Notes: generated by a model from the letters alone, not told the origin. A stretch of 64,000 nucleotides of DNA from Rhodobacter maris (GCF_900217815.1 NZ_OBMT01000001.1:642762-706761); one strand, 5' to 3'. Shown: positions 37,022 to 48,641, counted from the stretch's first letter. Numbers and translations: made by a program.

Positions 37022-37492
37022 ATGCACGACGCTCGAGCGATCGCCAATGAGTTCCTCAAGCTCAACGGCGGCTCCATGAACCAGATGAAGCTCCAGAAGC
37101 TCGTCTACATGGCGCATGGCTGGAACCTTGCAATCCGCAATGAACCGCTTGTTTCGGGTCGGTTTGAAGCGTGGGATGGTGGGCCCGTGATGCGCTCCAT
37201 CTGGAACCACATTCGTGACTTCGGCTTTTCAACGGTGAATGGCCTGCTGGGGCGCAGTGTGGACAAGCCTTTCGAGGAGTCGCTGACCCCGGAGGAGCGC
37301 GGCATCATTGAGCATGTCTGGAACAAGTATGGTGGGTTCACCGGGCTTCAGCTTTCGCAAATGACGCACCAGCCCGGGACGCCTTGGACAAATACCTACT
37401 TTGGAGAGGGCCGCAACCAACCCCTCTCTAACGACGACATCAAGCAGCATTTTACGGAGCTGGCGCTTGCCGGACGTCGAGCCACGGCCTGA
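37022..37492 (+). CDS. Panacea-domain (DUF4065/SocA-like) protein, putative antitoxin
   Basis: The 156-residue protein matches the Panacea domain found in SocA/GepA-type proteins and in antitoxins of many toxin-antitoxin pairs. Marks are AIANEFLKLNGGSMNQMKLQKLVYMAHGWNLA and FEAWDGGPVMRSIWNHIRDFG. The ATG follows a near-perfect ribosome site (AAAGGAGGATCTG). It is transcribed against the surrounding ribosomal genes and overlaps the next ORF by 26 bases. Base composition is lower in GC than its neighbours, suggesting acquisition. The domain call is good; the antitoxin role is inferred from family and context. Confidence 0.8.
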   Translation: MHDARAIANEFLKLNGGSMNQMKLQKLVYMAHGWNLAIRNEPLVSGRFEAWDGGPVMRSIWNHIRDFGFSTVNGLLGRSVDKPFEESLTPEERGIIEHVWNKYGGFTGLQLSQMTHQPGTPWTNTYFGEGRNQPLSNDDIKQHFTELALAGRRATA

Positions 37493-37895
37493 TCAGGCCC
37501 CAACGCTTGAGGATATTGATACTGCGCCGGAGGTGATCCCGCCCACTAGCGCAGATGTTCCCGTTTCCACAAGAGAATACGCGGAGAAGTTGGCCGAAGT
37601 TTCGGAACGCGCGGAGCGGCTGAACGAACAAACGGAGCGGCTGAAAGAGCAAGTCAAAGCGGAAACCACCAGAACACTCAACGACCTGATCAAGCCTTCG
37701 GCGGCGAAGGCTTTTCGTTTCATGTGGGCCTATTGCGCCGCCGTATTTCTTTTACTCCTCCTTCACGGGTTCAAGGCGTTCGGCTTCTCCTTGCCAGATG
37801 ACGTCTTGGCCTTCCTCGTCGGCAGCACCGCAACGACAGTCTTAGGCTTGGTCGGGATGGTACTGACGGGGATATTTATCGGGGCCCGCAAGTAA
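37467..37895 (+). CDS. Coiled-coil protein with two C-terminal TM segments, putative toxin
   Basis: The 142-residue ORF is read from TTG 37467, which has ACGGAG seven bases upstream inside the Panacea gene; an ATG at 37401 would overlap by 92 bases. A Pro-rich N-terminus is followed by a heptad-like helix (EYAEKLAEVSERAERLNEQTERLKEQVKAE, residues about 33-62). Then come two hydrophobic segments (WAYCAAVFLLLLLHGF and VLGLVGMVLTGIFIGA) and a short basic end. No family is recognised. Coupling to a Panacea gene makes a membrane-acting toxin plausible, since TM toxins are one class neutralised by Panacea proteins. Confidence 0.65.
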   Translation: MPDVEPRPDQAPTLEDIDTAPEVIPPTSADVPVSTREYAEKLAEVSERAERLNEQTERLKEQVKAETTRTLNDLIKPSAAKAFRFMWAYCAAVFLLLLLHGFKAFGFSLPDDVLAFLVGSTATTVLGLVGMVLTGIFIGARK

Positions 37896-37920
37896 CCAAA
37901 GTTCCCCCCGGCAGAACAAA

Positions 37921-37948
37921 AAAGGCCCCCGCTCGCGCGAGGGCCTTT
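37921..37948. terminator. Terminator shared by rplW and the convergent TM-protein gene
   Basis: AAAGGCCC (37921-37928) pairs with GGGCCTTT (37941-37948). The minus strand continues TTTTTTGTTC and the plus strand CTTGTCTCTT, so it works best for rplW but may serve both directions. Confidence 0.75.
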
Positions 37949-37968
37949 CTTGTCTCTTCAAACCGAGC

Positions 37969-38265
37969 TCAGAGGCCGGTCGAGACGTCGATGGTGTTGC
38001 CGTCTTCGAGCGTCACATAGGCTTTCTTCACGTCCGAGCGCACGCCGGGGCGGCCGCGGAAGCGTTTGGTTTTGCCCTTGGTGATGGTGGTGTTCACCGC
38101 CTTCACCTTGACGCCGAAAAGCGCTTCCACGGCTTCCTTGATCAGCGGTTTGGTCGCCGTCTTGGTCACCTGGAAGACCACCGCACCAGCCTCGGAGGCC
38201 ATGGTGGCCTTCTCGGTGATGACGGGCTTCACGATCACGTCGTAATGTTCGGGTTTCGCACTCAT
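37969..38265 (-). CDS. rplW: 50S ribosomal protein L23
   Basis: The 98-residue L23 has the family blocks [50 protein letters not shown] and [19 protein letters not shown]. It is the main dock for trigger factor and SRP. It overlaps rplD by four bases and ends its unit at a terminator. Confidence 0.98.
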   Translation of the reverse strand: MSAKPEHYDVIVKPVITEKATMASEAGAVVFQVTKTATKPLIKEAVEALFGVKVKAVNTTITKGKTKRFRGRPGVRSDVKKAYVTLEDGNTIDVSTGL

Positions 38266-38882
38266 TTCAGGCGAGCCTCCAGAGCTTCGACACCCGCTTT
38301 CGTGAGCACGAGCGTGTCACGTTTGAGGATGTCATAGACGTTGGCGCCCATCGACGGCAGCACATCGATGCCTTCGATGTTGCGCGCGGCAAGCGCGAAG
38401 TTCTCGTTCACCGCGGCGCCGTCGATCACCAGGACCTTTTTCCAGCCCAGTTCCTTGGCCGCCTTGGCGAGCATCGCGGTTTTCGCTTCAGCCATGTCGG
38501 CCGCCTCGATCACCACGATATTGCCGGCTTTCGCCTTGGCCGAGAGCGCATGACGCAGGCCAAGCGCACGGAACTTCTTGGTCAGGTCATGGGCGTGCGA
38601 GCGCGGGGTCGGGCCCTTGTAGACACCACCGTGACGGAAGATCGGCGCCTTCTTGGACCCGTGACGCGCGCCACCGGTGCCTTTTTGGCGGTAGATCTTC
38701 TTGGTCGAGTAGCTCACGTCCGACTTGCCAAGCACCGAATGGGTGCCGGCCTGCGCCTTCGCGCGCTGCCAGCGCACGACGCGGTGCAGGATGTCGGCGC
38801 GCGGCTCAAGGCCGAACAGCGCCTCGTCGAGCTCGATCGAGCCGGCTTTCGCGCCGTCAAGCTTGATCACATCGAGTTTCAT
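38262..38882 (-). CDS. rplD: 50S ribosomal protein L4
   Basis: The 206-residue L4 has the extended loop [39 protein letters not shown] that reaches the exit tunnel, and [16 protein letters not shown] at the end. In enterobacteria L4 autoregulates the S10 operon; no matching leader was identified. It is ATGA-coupled to rplC and rplW. Confidence 0.98.
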   Translation of the reverse strand: MKLDVIKLDGAKAGSIELDEALFGLEPRADILHRVVRWQRAKAQAGTHSVLGKSDVSYSTKKIYRQKGTGGARHGSKKAPIFRHGGVYKGPTPRSHAHDLTKKFRALGLRHALSAKAKAGNIVVIEAADMAEAKTAMLAKAAKELGWKKVLVIDGAAVNENFALAARNIEGIDVLPSMGANVYDILKRDTLVLTKAGVEALEARLK

Positions 38883-39604
38883 GCTTCACCCCCTTCGACC
38901 GAGACTTCTTCGGCCGGAGCGGCAGCAGCCGCCGATTTCAGCGCGGCGGGCAGCGGCAGATCGGCCGGGGCCGGTTTCTTCACCGCATCCTTGATCGTGA
39001 CCCAGCCGCCCTTGGCGCCCGGAACCGAGCCCTTGACCATGATCAGGCCACGGTCGGCATCGGTGCGGACCACTTGCAGGTTCTGCGTGGTGACACGCAC
39101 GGCCCCAAGATGGCCAGCCATCTTCTTGCCCTTGAACACCTTACCCGGGTCTTGGCACTGGCCGGTCGAGCCGTGCGAACGGTGCGAGATCGAGACACCG
39201 TGCGAGGCGCGCAGACCACCGAAGTTGTGACGCTTCATGGCACCGGCAAAGCCTTTACCGATCGAGGTGCCGGCGATGTCGACATGCTGGCCGGCAAGGT
39301 AATGCTCGGCCGAGATCTCGGCGCCCACGTCGATCAGGTTTTCAGGCGACACACGGAATTCGGCCAGCTTGCGCTTCGGCGCCACATTCGCTTTCGCGAA
39401 GTGACCGCGCATCGCACCCGAAACACGCTTGGCTTTCGCCTCGCCCGCACCGAGTTGCACCGCGGTATAGCCGTCGGTTTCCACGGTGCGCTGCGCGACA
39501 ACTTGCAGGTTGTCGAGTTGCAGCACCGTCACCGGAACTTGCTTGCCGTCTTCGAGGAACAGCCGGGTCATGCCCAGCTTCTTGGCGATAACACCAGAAC
39601 GCAT
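38879..39604 (-). CDS. rplC: 50S ribosomal protein L3
   Basis: The 241-residue L3 starts [20 protein letters not shown] and contains [52 protein letters not shown]. An Ala/Pro/Glu-rich tail of about 35 residues ([20 protein letters not shown]...) is an alphaproteobacterial feature. Start 39604; the longer frame runs through rpsJ. It follows rpsJ by 11 bases. Confidence 0.98.
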   Translation of the reverse strand: MRSGVIAKKLGMTRLFLEDGKQVPVTVLQLDNLQVVAQRTVETDGYTAVQLGAGEAKAKRVSGAMRGHFAKANVAPKRKLAEFRVSPENLIDVGAEISAEHYLAGQHVDIAGTSIGKGFAGAMKRHNFGGLRASHGVSISHRSHGSTGQCQDPGKVFKGKKMAGHLGAVRVTTQNLQVVRTDADRGLIMVKGSVPGAKGGWVTIKDAVKKPAPADLPLPAALKSAAAAAPAEEVSVEGGEA

Positions 39605-39615
39605 GTGCCCGCTCC

Positions 39616-39924
39616 TCAGACTTTGATCTCGACGTCCACGCCAGCCGCGAGGTCGAGCTTCATCAGCGCGTCCACGGTTTGCGGGGTCGGATCGACGATG
39701 TCGAGAAGACGCTTGTGCGTGCGGATTTCCCACTGGTCGCGCGACTTCTTGTCGATGTGCGGACCACGGAGAACCGTGAATTTCTCGATTTTGTTGGGCA
39801 GCGGGATCGGCCCGCGGACCTGTGCACCCGTACGCTTCGCGGTGTTGACGATTTCCTGGGTGCTGGCATCCAGCACGCGGTAATCGAACGCCTTGAGCCG
39901 GATGCGAATGTTTTGACCAGACAT
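39616..39924 (-). CDS. rpsJ: 30S ribosomal protein S10 (NusE)
   Basis: The 102-residue S10 ([21 protein letters not shown]) also acts with NusB in antitermination. The conserved tetracycline-site region [33 protein letters not shown] is intact. It heads its own unit: the tuf terminator and a strong TTGACA-type promoter lie between tuf and rpsJ. Confidence 0.98.
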   Translation of the reverse strand: MSGQNIRIRLKAFDYRVLDASTQEIVNTAKRTGAQVRGPIPLPNKIEKFTVLRGPHIDKKSRDQWEIRTHKRLLDIVDPTPQTVDALMKLDLAAGVDVEIKV

Positions 39925-40020
39925 GCAGTCTTCCCTTTTCGCAGGGCTTCTGAGTTGAGAGGCAGACCCCGCCGCATGCGACGCCTGCATCGAACCGTAA
40001 TCTTGGCAGATCAGGCCGGT

Positions 40021-40049
40021 GCCCTACGGGAGCCCCCCGAGTCTGTCAA
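40021..40049 (-). promoter_or_regulatory. Putative promoter of rpsJ-rplC-rplD-rplW
   Basis: A perfect TTGACA (40049-40044), a 17-base spacer and TAGGGC (40026-40021) lie on the minus strand, leaving a leader of about 90 bases. Confidence 0.6.
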
Positions 40050-40055
40050 GAGCAA

Positions 40056-40079
40056 AAGGAGCGTCTTGCGACGCTCCTT
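40056..40079 (-). terminator. Intrinsic terminator after tuf copy 1
   Basis: AAGGAGCGTC (40056-40065) pairs with GACGCTCCTT (40070-40079) around TTGC, followed on the minus strand by TTGCTCTTG, giving four T. Confidence 0.8.
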
Positions 40080-40133
40080 CCAATTTCGTGTCGCATGCGT
40101 CCGGCGGGTCGCCCCGCCAGCGCAAAACCCTGA

Positions 40134-41309
40134 TTATTTCAGGATTTTGGAGACGACGCCTGCGCCGACGGTGCGGCCGCCTTCACGGATGGCGAAGCGC
40201 AGTTTTTCTTCCATCGCGATCGGGGCGATCAGTTCGACCTCGAACTTCAGGTTGTCGCCCGGCATCACCATCTCGGTGCCTTCCGGCAGCTTCACCGTGC
40301 CCGTCACGTCGGTCGTGCGGAAGTAGAACTGCGGACGGTAGTTCGCGAAGAACGGCGTGTGACGGCCGCCTTCTTCCTTCGTCAGAATGTAGGCCTCGGC
40401 TTCGAACACCGTGTGCGGCGTCACCGAACCCGGCTTCGCCAGAACCTGACCGCGTTCCACGCCGTCCCGGTCCACACCGCGCAGCAGCGCGCCGATGTTG
40501 TCGCCCGCCTCGCCGCGGTCGAGCAGCTTGCGGAACATTTCAACGCCGGTGCAGGTCGTTTTCTTGGTCGGGCGGATGCCGACGATTTCAAGTTCGTCGC
40601 CCACGTTGATCACACCGCGTTCCACACGGCCCGTCACCACGGTGCCACGGCCAGAGATCGAGAACACGTCTTCGATCGGCATCAGGAACGGCTGATCCAC
40701 GGCACGCGCCGGGGTCGGGATGTATTCGTCCACCGCTTTCATCAGCGCATGGATCGAATCTTCGCCGATCTCTTTCGATTCCCCCAGCATCGCCTGGTGC
40801 GCCGAGCCCTTGATGATCGGAATGTCGTCGCCGGGGTATTCGTACGACGAGAGCAGTTCGCGGACTTCCATTTCCACGAGCTCCAGCAGCTCTTCGTCAT
40901 CCACGAGGTCGACCTTGTTCATGTAGACGACCATGTAGGGAATGCCCACCTGACGGCCGAGCAGGATGTGCTCGCGCGTCTGCGGCATCGGGCCGTCCGA
41001 CGAGGCCACCACGAGGATCGCGCCATCCATCTGCGCCGCACCCGTGATCATGTTCTTCACATAGTCGGCGTGGCCGGGGCAGTCGACGTGCGCATAGTGG
41101 CGCGCAGCCGTCTCGTATTCCACGTGGGCCGTCGAGATCGTGATCCCGCGCGCACGCTCTTCCGGCGCACCGTCGATCTGGTCATAGGCCTTGAATTCGC
41201 CGTAGTATTTCGTGATCGCAGCCGTCAGCGTCGTCTTGCCGTGGTCAACGTGGCCGATCGTGCCGATGTTGACGTGCGGTTTGTTCCGTTCAAACTTTGC
41301 CTTTGCCAT
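40134..41309 (-). CDS. tufA: Elongation factor Tu, copy 1
   Basis: The 391-residue EF-Tu delivers aminoacyl-tRNA. G1 is GHVDHGKTT, the switch II block is [11 protein letters not shown] and G4 is NKVD; the C-terminal barrels end [14 protein letters not shown]. The protein is identical to copy 2 at 62824-63999. At DNA level five bases differ (40191, 40296, 40299, 40302, 40347), all in the last quarter. It follows fusA by 60 bases that contain a strong hairpin. Confidence 0.98.
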   Translation of the reverse strand: MAKAKFERNKPHVNIGTIGHVDHGKTTLTAAITKYYGEFKAYDQIDGAPEERARGITISTAHVEYETAARHYAHVDCPGHADYVKNMITGAAQMDGAILVVASSDGPMPQTREHILLGRQVGIPYMVVYMNKVDLVDDEELLELVEMEVRELLSSYEYPGDDIPIIKGSAHQAMLGESKEIGEDSIHALMKAVDEYIPTPARAVDQPFLMPIEDVFSISGRGTVVTGRVERGVINVGDELEIVGIRPTKKTTCTGVEMFRKLLDRGEAGDNIGALLRGVDRDGVERGQVLAKPGSVTPHTVFEAEAYILTKEEGGRHTPFFANYRPQFYFRTTDVTGTVKLPEGTEMVMPGDNLKFEVELIAPIAMEEKLRFAIREGGRTVGAGVVSKILK

Positions 41310-41341
41310 GATGGCCTCCTGGTCGTTGATCCTGCGCGGAA

Positions 41342-41363
41342 GGGGCCCGGATCACCGGGCCCC
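41342..41363 (-). promoter_or_regulatory. Hairpin between fusA and tuf
   Basis: GGGGCCCGG (41342-41350) pairs perfectly with CCGGGCCCC (41355-41363) around ATCA. It begins seven bases after the fusA stop and has no U-tract, so it is more likely a processing or stability element. Confidence 0.5.
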
Positions 41364-41369
41364 GTCGCA

Positions 41370-43493
<2,124 letters not shown>

Positions 43494-43505
43494 GAGTTCG
43501 ATCCC

Positions 43506-43988
<483 letters not shown>

Positions 43989-44360
43989 TTACTTCGGACG
44001 CTTCGCGCCGTATTTCGAACGGCGTTGACGACGGTCTTTGACGCCTTGGGTGTCGAGCACACCGCGCAGGATGTGGTAACGGACACCCGGAAGGTCTTTC
44101 ACCCGGCCGCCACGGATGAGCACAACGGAGTGCTCTTGCAGGTTGTGCTTTTCGCCCGGGATGTAGGAGATGACCTCGAAGCCATTCGTCAGGCGGACCT
44201 TGGCCACCTTACGCATAGCGGAGTTCGGTTTCTTCGGAGTGGTGGTGTACACGCGCGTGCACACGCCCCGCTTTTGCGGGCATTCCTGGAGGTGCTGCGA
44301 TTTGCTGCGCTGCACCTTGGGCTGCCGCGGTTTGCGGATCAGCTGCTGGATCGTCGGCAT
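43989..44360 (-). CDS. rpsL: 30S ribosomal protein S12
   Basis: The 123-residue S12 ([21 protein letters not shown]) has the two loops tied to streptomycin response, [12 protein letters not shown] and [13 protein letters not shown]. Both key lysines are wild-type, so no rpsL resistance allele is present. The start at 44360 matches the family; the frame continues upstream without coding character. It is the first gene of the str unit. Confidence 0.98.
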   Translation of the reverse strand: MPTIQQLIRKPRQPKVQRSKSQHLQECPQKRGVCTRVYTTTPKKPNSAMRKVAKVRLTNGFEVISYIPGEKHNLQEHSVVLIRGGRVKDLPGVRYHILRGVLDTQGVKDRRQRRSKYGAKRPK

Positions 44361-44558
44361 TCGGTTCCCCGTTCTGCTTGTCAATACTCGCATCCACTCG
44401 GGATGCGCCGCTTCTCGACGGCGTTCCGTGCCCATCACGAAACACCAAATCCGCCCGCCCTTCCGGGGAAGGTCGAACGGCCGTCATCCAGAGGATCGAG
44501 GCTATGGGGCCCCAAGCCGCCCCCCGAACGGATTCGGGGCGTGGCGCTGGATGGGCGG

Positions 44559-44587
44559 GCTATAGGAGGGGCGCAGACAAGAGTCAA
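44559..44587 (-). promoter_or_regulatory. Putative promoter of rpsL-rpsG-fusA-tuf
   Basis: TTGACT (44587-44582), a 17-base spacer and TATAGC (44564-44559) lie on the minus strand; the implied leader is about 190 bases. Confidence 0.65.
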
Positions 44588-44652
44588 CCGCAACCACCTT
44601 TTACGCGCGCAAAGCCGGGCTTGCTGCGGCAAAACCCTGCGTCGCGCCACCC

Positions 44653-45351
44653 TCAGTCGTCACGCGCGAAGATCTGCCGCCAGATTTCGAGCGCCCAGGC
44701 GAGCGTCAGCGTGATCAGCACGGCAAAGACCGCATCGGAGGCGAAATGGCGCCCCGATCCTACACGCTGAAGCATCACGAAAACCGGGATCGCGAGCGCA
44801 AGCAGCCGCAGCGCCTTGCGCGCGACGCTCCAGCGCTCTCCCCAGGGCGCGCTGAGCAAAAAAAGCGCGAGCGCGAGCGCTGTTGCCGCCGCCACCTCCC
44901 CCGAGACGAAGGAGCAGTTCCGCGCGCATTGATCGGTGAAATCGCCAGGCAGCGAGAAAGTCGCCTCTCCGCCAAAGAGCGTGGTCTGGTCGGGCCGCGC
45001 GCGCCCTGAGAGGTTTTTCAGCCAGAGGTTCACGATCACGCCGGGGCCAAGCAGGAACAGCCAGAAGATGATCCCCCAGCGGTCTGCGCCAAGCCCCGCC
45101 AGCACGCGCCCCCGCCACGTCCAGACGAGGGCTATGGCAGAAAGCACAAAGACCCCCAGCGCCGCGTTCCACAGCCCTTCGCGCAGCAAACTGAGCGCCT
45201 CGATCCGCGCGATCGGGAAGCCCGCGCCAGGGCGATAGAACAGCCCCGTCACGGCCGGGTCGGTCCCCGGAAAATGACGAAACAGGATCGCTGCGGCGAG
45301 CCAGCCAAAGGTAAGCCAGTAGGCCGCGCGCAGATGATCAAGGGGCCGCAT
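44653..45351 (-). CDS. PAP2-family membrane phosphatase (LpxE-like)
   Basis: This 232-residue integral-membrane phosphatase has about six TM helices. The acid-phosphatase motifs are K-x6-RP (KNLSGRARPD), CSFVSGEVA and RVGSGRHFASD. The usual PSGH histidine is Glu here, a form often seen in LpxE-type relatives. Lipid A or undecaprenyl-PP dephosphorylation is plausible; the substrate is not proven. Its start overlaps the GT39 stop by 14 bases (an ATG at 45366 is the alternative), so it is the last gene of the four-gene envelope operon. Confidence 0.78.
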   Translation of the reverse strand: MRPLDHLRAAYWLTFGWLAAAILFRHFPGTDPAVTGLFYRPGAGFPIARIEALSLLREGLWNAALGVFVLSAIALVWTWRGRVLAGLGADRWGIIFWLFLLGPGVIVNLWLKNLSGRARPDQTTLFGGEATFSLPGDFTDQCARNCSFVSGEVAAATALALALFLLSAPWGERWSVARKALRLLALAIPVFVMLQRVGSGRHFASDAVFAVLITLTLAWALEIWRQIFARDD

Positions 45352-46780
45352 GAAGACACTCCGCATCGACGATATAGGGGGTGATGCCCTTGCCCGCCCA
45401 GGTGCCGGAGCCGTTCAGGTTGCCCGCGGGCGGCAGATCGCCCCCGCCACAGGTGAGGGGCGCGGGGAGCACGGCAAGAACCTTGCCGCGGTAATCGCGC
45501 GGCAGGGCGAAATTCTGTTCGTAGTAATTGCGCGCGCGCGGGCCGGGCTGTGGGGCATAGACCGTCACGCCGCCCGGGCCGACGAGGCCGCGCCCGGTAT
45601 AGAAAAGATCGGCGAGGATGTCGCGATCCTCGGCATAGACCGGCACACCCTCGGCGCGGGCAAGGTCCAGAACGCGGGTGCTGAGGTCGGCACGACCGAG
45701 GTAGCGCTTCATCCAGGGCTTCTCCGCAGGGCCGAGCGCGGGCGCGAAGATCGTCAGCACCGGCACGGCGAGGCAGGCCAGGAGGTTGAGGGCAAGCGCC
45801 GCAATCCGGCCTCGCTGCGGCAAGACCAGCACCACAAGCACCGTGCCCGCGAAATAGGCCGCTACCGCCCAGTTCGCCTGCGCCTTGCCGAGGAAGGCCT
45901 GCACCGTCACGGCGACAAGCGGCAGGATCGAGAGCGCCGCAAGCGCGCGCTTGACCGGATCGCCCAGCCGGGTGATGCCCCAAAGCAGCGCAACAAAAGT
46001 GACGGGGCCGAAGACCACGAATTGCGCGCCGAAAAACTCCGCCATCGAGGCAATATTCGCCCCTGCCCCCGCGCGCACCCAGCCCACATTGTCGAGCGTA
46101 TGCTCGAGCGTGGTGAGTTTGTGGGTGAGGTTCCAGACCACATTCGGCGCGACGACGAGGGCAAAGACCCCGAGCATGGCGCCAAGCGCCCGCCAGCCGA
46201 TCCACCGCGCGGGCACAAGCAGCATGGCGAGCACCGCCCCGCCCCAGAAATAGAGCGCAGCATATTTCGCCATGAAGGCGAGCCCGAGCGCGAGCCCGGC
46301 CATCGCCCCCTCACGCGCGCTCCGGCTCTCGCCCGCGCGCCAGAAGAAGAGGAGCGCGAGCGCAAAGAACGGCGCCATCACCGTATCGGTGGAAATGAGC
46401 CAGGAGCCGAGCGCAACGAAGGGCAGCGTGACATAAAGCACCGCAGCCCAGACCCCCGCCCGCGCCCCGGCAATCCGCGCACCGAGCGCGCCAAGGATCA
46501 TCGCAGTGAGCCCGTGCAGCACCGCGCCGGGCATCCGAACCCAGAACGGATCGCTTGATCCGGCGAGATCAGTGACGGCGCGCAGGAGCCAACCGATCAG
46601 CGGCGGTTTGGAGTAATAGCCGAAGTCGAGCCGCTGCCCCCAGAGCCAGTATTGCGCCTCGTCGACGAAGAGATCGGTGCTGTCGAAGGCGAGCACCACA
46701 AGCCGCAACGCCACCACCGCGATCACGACGAGGAGGGCGGGCAGGACCCAGCCCCGCGCCGGTGTTGCCGCCTCAGACAT
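45338..46780 (-). CDS. ArnT-like glycosyltransferase (GT39/GT83 family)
   Basis: This 480-residue polytopic glycosyltransferase has about 11 hydrophobic helices and a periplasmic C-terminal domain. The first loop holds the catalytic acidic site FVDEAQYWLWGQRLDFGYYSKPPLIGWLL, typical of ArnT/PMT-type enzymes that use polyprenyl-phosphate sugars. The ATG at 46780 is chosen, overlapping the LAB_N gene by eight bases. Together with the GT2 and LAB_N genes it suggests transfer of a sugar to lipid A or another envelope glycolipid. Confidence 0.8.
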   Translation of the reverse strand: MSEAATPARGWVLPALLVVIAVVALRLVVLAFDSTDLFVDEAQYWLWGQRLDFGYYSKPPLIGWLLRAVTDLAGSSDPFWVRMPGAVLHGLTAMILGALGARIAGARAGVWAAVLYVTLPFVALGSWLISTDTVMAPFFALALLFFWRAGESRSAREGAMAGLALGLAFMAKYAALYFWGGAVLAMLLVPARWIGWRALGAMLGVFALVVAPNVVWNLTHKLTTLEHTLDNVGWVRAGAGANIASMAEFFGAQFVVFGPVTFVALLWGITRLGDPVKRALAALSILPLVAVTVQAFLGKAQANWAVAAYFAGTVLVVLVLPQRGRIAALALNLLACLAVPVLTIFAPALGPAEKPWMKRYLGRADLSTRVLDLARAEGVPVYAEDRDILADLFYTGRGLVGPGGVTVYAPQPGPRARNYYEQNFALPRDYRGKVLAVLPAPLTCGGGDLPPAGNLNGSGTWAGKGITPYIVDAECLHAAP

Positions 46781-47081
46781 CCCGGCGGCGCTTGTCACGG
46801 ATCAGCCAGAGATTGCGCGAATAGATCACCACGCCGAGCGCCTGCCCCAGAACGAAGACCGGATCGGCCCGGTAGAGCGCATAGGCCAGAAGCATCACCC
46901 CGCCCGCGAGCGAGAAATACCAAAACGCCACCGGCATCACCGAATCGCGCGCGCGCTCGGAGGCGATCCATTGCACCAGAAACCGCGCAGTGAACATCGC
47001 TTGCGCGGCAAAGCCGAAGATCACCCACCAGAGTTCAACCGAACTCTCGACATGCAGCAGCCGTTCCAGCCATTCGGTCAT
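46773..47081 (-). CDS. Lipid-A-disaccharide synthase N-terminal-domain (LAB_N) membrane protein
   Basis: The 102-residue protein has three predicted TM helices and matches the LAB_N domain: VELWWVIFGFAAQAMFTARFLVQWIASE, SVMPVAFWYFSLAGGVMLLAYALYRADPVFVLGQ and YSRNLWLI. Stand-alone LAB_N proteins often neighbour GT2/ArnT pairs and may act as flippases or partners. It overlaps the GT2 gene by four bases. Confidence 0.82.
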   Translation of the reverse strand: MTEWLERLLHVESSVELWWVIFGFAAQAMFTARFLVQWIASERARDSVMPVAFWYFSLAGGVMLLAYALYRADPVFVLGQALGVVIYSRNLWLIRDKRRRDV

Positions 47082-47800
47082 CGCGTCACCTCGTTCGGGC
47101 GGGATTTCTTGCGGCGGCGAATGAGCCAGGCCACGCCCAGCAGATCAACCGCTCCCACAAGGCCGCGTTGCAGGTTGGAATAATGCGACCGGCCGCCGCC
47201 CCGCGCCCGGTGCGAAACGTCGACATGCGCCACCCCCCAGCCGTCGCGCGCAAACAGCGCGGGCAGGTAGCGGTGCATATGGTCGAAATAGGGCAGATCC
47301 ATGAAGGCCGCGCGACGGAAAGCCTTGAGTCCGCAGCCGGTGTCGCGGGTGCCATCCTTCAGCACCACCGCGCGCACCCCGTTGGCAAAGCGCGAGGCGA
47401 ATTTCTTCGACCATGTATCCTGCCGGTCGACGCGCTGGCCCGCGACAAGGCCGATTTTATCGGCGCCGGGCATCAGCAGGGGCGCGATCAGCTTCGGCAA
47501 TTCCTCGGGCGGGTTCTGCCCGTCGCCATCAAGCGTGGCGCAGATCGTGCCTTTCGCCGCGCGCACGCCCGAATGCACCGCCGCCGACTGCCCCCCCGCG
47601 CGGTCGTTGCGCAAAACGCGCAGCCGCGGCGCGCGGGCCATGCGGACCTTCAGAATATCCGCCATCCCGTCGTCGGAAGCATCATCGACCACGATCACCT
47701 CGAAATCGCGCCCGGCGAGCGCCGCCTCGATCCCTTCAAGAAGCGTCGCAATATTCTCCGCCTCGTTGCGGGCGGGGATGACGATGGAGATGTCGGTCAT
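47078..47800 (-). CDS. GT2 polyprenyl-phosphate glycosyltransferase (DPM1/ArnC-like)
   Basis: This 240-residue GT-A enzyme has ISIVIPARNEAENI at the N-terminus, VIVVDDASDD, CATLDGDGQNPPEELPKL (the DxD-type site) and TGCGLKAFRRAAF. It lacks long C-terminal TM helices, as in DPM1-like proteins. It likely loads a sugar on undecaprenyl phosphate for the ArnT-like enzyme. Start 47800 (MTDISIVIPARNE). First gene of the operon. Confidence 0.85.
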   Translation of the reverse strand: MTDISIVIPARNEAENIATLLEGIEAALAGRDFEVIVVDDASDDGMADILKVRMARAPRLRVLRNDRAGGQSAAVHSGVRAAKGTICATLDGDGQNPPEELPKLIAPLLMPGADKIGLVAGQRVDRQDTWSKKFASRFANGVRAVVLKDGTRDTGCGLKAFRRAAFMDLPYFDHMHRYLPALFARDGWGVAHVDVSHRARGGGRSHYSNLQRGLVGAVDLLGVAWLIRRRKKSRPNEVTR

Positions 47801-47928
47801 GTGAGGCCTCTTTGCCGGATGGGCTCGCACCTGATACAGCCCGCCCCCGGGCTTGTAAACAAAACCGGGCACTCCGTCTCAGCTGAAAAATGCGTCAGAA
47901 AAACTGCCCGAGGGCGCGAAGGCGCGCC

Positions 47929-48396
47929 TCAGAGTCCCCATGCTCCGCGCACAGAGTTGGCGATGTGATTGCTCGGATCGCGCGGGAGCGCCTGCATCTC
48001 CGTTACAGAGACCTCAGGGAGATTTTCCTCAATCCATTGGCTCGTTTGAGCATTGGGAGAAGTCATCACTATGCCTATGCACTCCCAATAATTCTCCTTG
48101 AGGGCCTCCAGATATGCCACCGCATCCGGCCAACCATTGCGCCGATGATGAAAGGCGAGCATCGCATGAGACAAATTGGGGTTAGCCTCCTTAGCCTCTC
48201 TAAGCGCTGCAATCAGCATCTCAGGCGTGTTTCTATCTGTGCGTTCTTGCGCGGAGCTGTGATCTACATAGGCGATCTTCCGCTCGCCATGCACCATCAG
48301 TTCCCATGCCGTTTGAATCCGGTTGGCGCCAGACAGTGAATAGATCGTTGTCGATTTACGCGTCTTATCTTTGCCAATCACCGCCCAGTAATACAT
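47929..48396 (-). CDS. Hypothetical protein, unrecognised, AT-richer than neighbours
   Basis: A 155-residue ORF has a strong ribosome site (AGGAGATTTGAA before the ATG). No TM segment or signal peptide is seen. It begins MYYWAVIGKDKTRKSTTIY, holds HGERKIAYVDHSSAQE and HAMLAFHHRRNGWPDAVAYLEAL, and has several Trp. No family is recognised. Its base and codon use differ from the ribosomal and glycosyltransferase genes beside it, which suggests transfer. It lies between rpoC and the envelope operon on the same strand. Confidence 0.6.
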   Translation of the reverse strand: MYYWAVIGKDKTRKSTTIYSLSGANRIQTAWELMVHGERKIAYVDHSSAQERTDRNTPEMLIAALREAKEANPNLSHAMLAFHHRRNGWPDAVAYLEALKENYWECIGIVMTSPNAQTSQWIEENLPEVSVTEMQALPRDPSNHIANSVRGAWGL

Positions 48397-48560
48397 TTCA
48401 AATCTCCTATTTTAATCTGAGGGGGCCCGCTTTCTGGAACCAGAAGAGCGCCGCTACTCAGTCTATCACAGCAGAGCGCCCGGAGATCGAGTTTTTGGAG
48501 TATGAAGTTTCCACAGCACATAGCGGTGGCCCAGCCTGTTTTTTTCTCGCCCTGCTTCGA

Positions 48561-48600
48561 ATATCCCGGGGATGCGGGGGGGCAAAGCCCCCCGCCCGGG
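48561..48600. repeat. GC-rich REP-like intergenic element, copy 2
   Basis: ATATCCCGGGG at 48561 opens a nested hairpin: outer CCCGGG/CCCGGG (48565-48570 with 48595-48600) and inner GGGGGGC/GCCCCCC (48577-48583 with 48587-48593). It resembles the element at 11061-11107. Confidence 0.5.
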
Positions 48601-48641
48601 TCGCCGCGCCCCGCGCAGCGAAACAGAGCCGGCAAAGAAAA

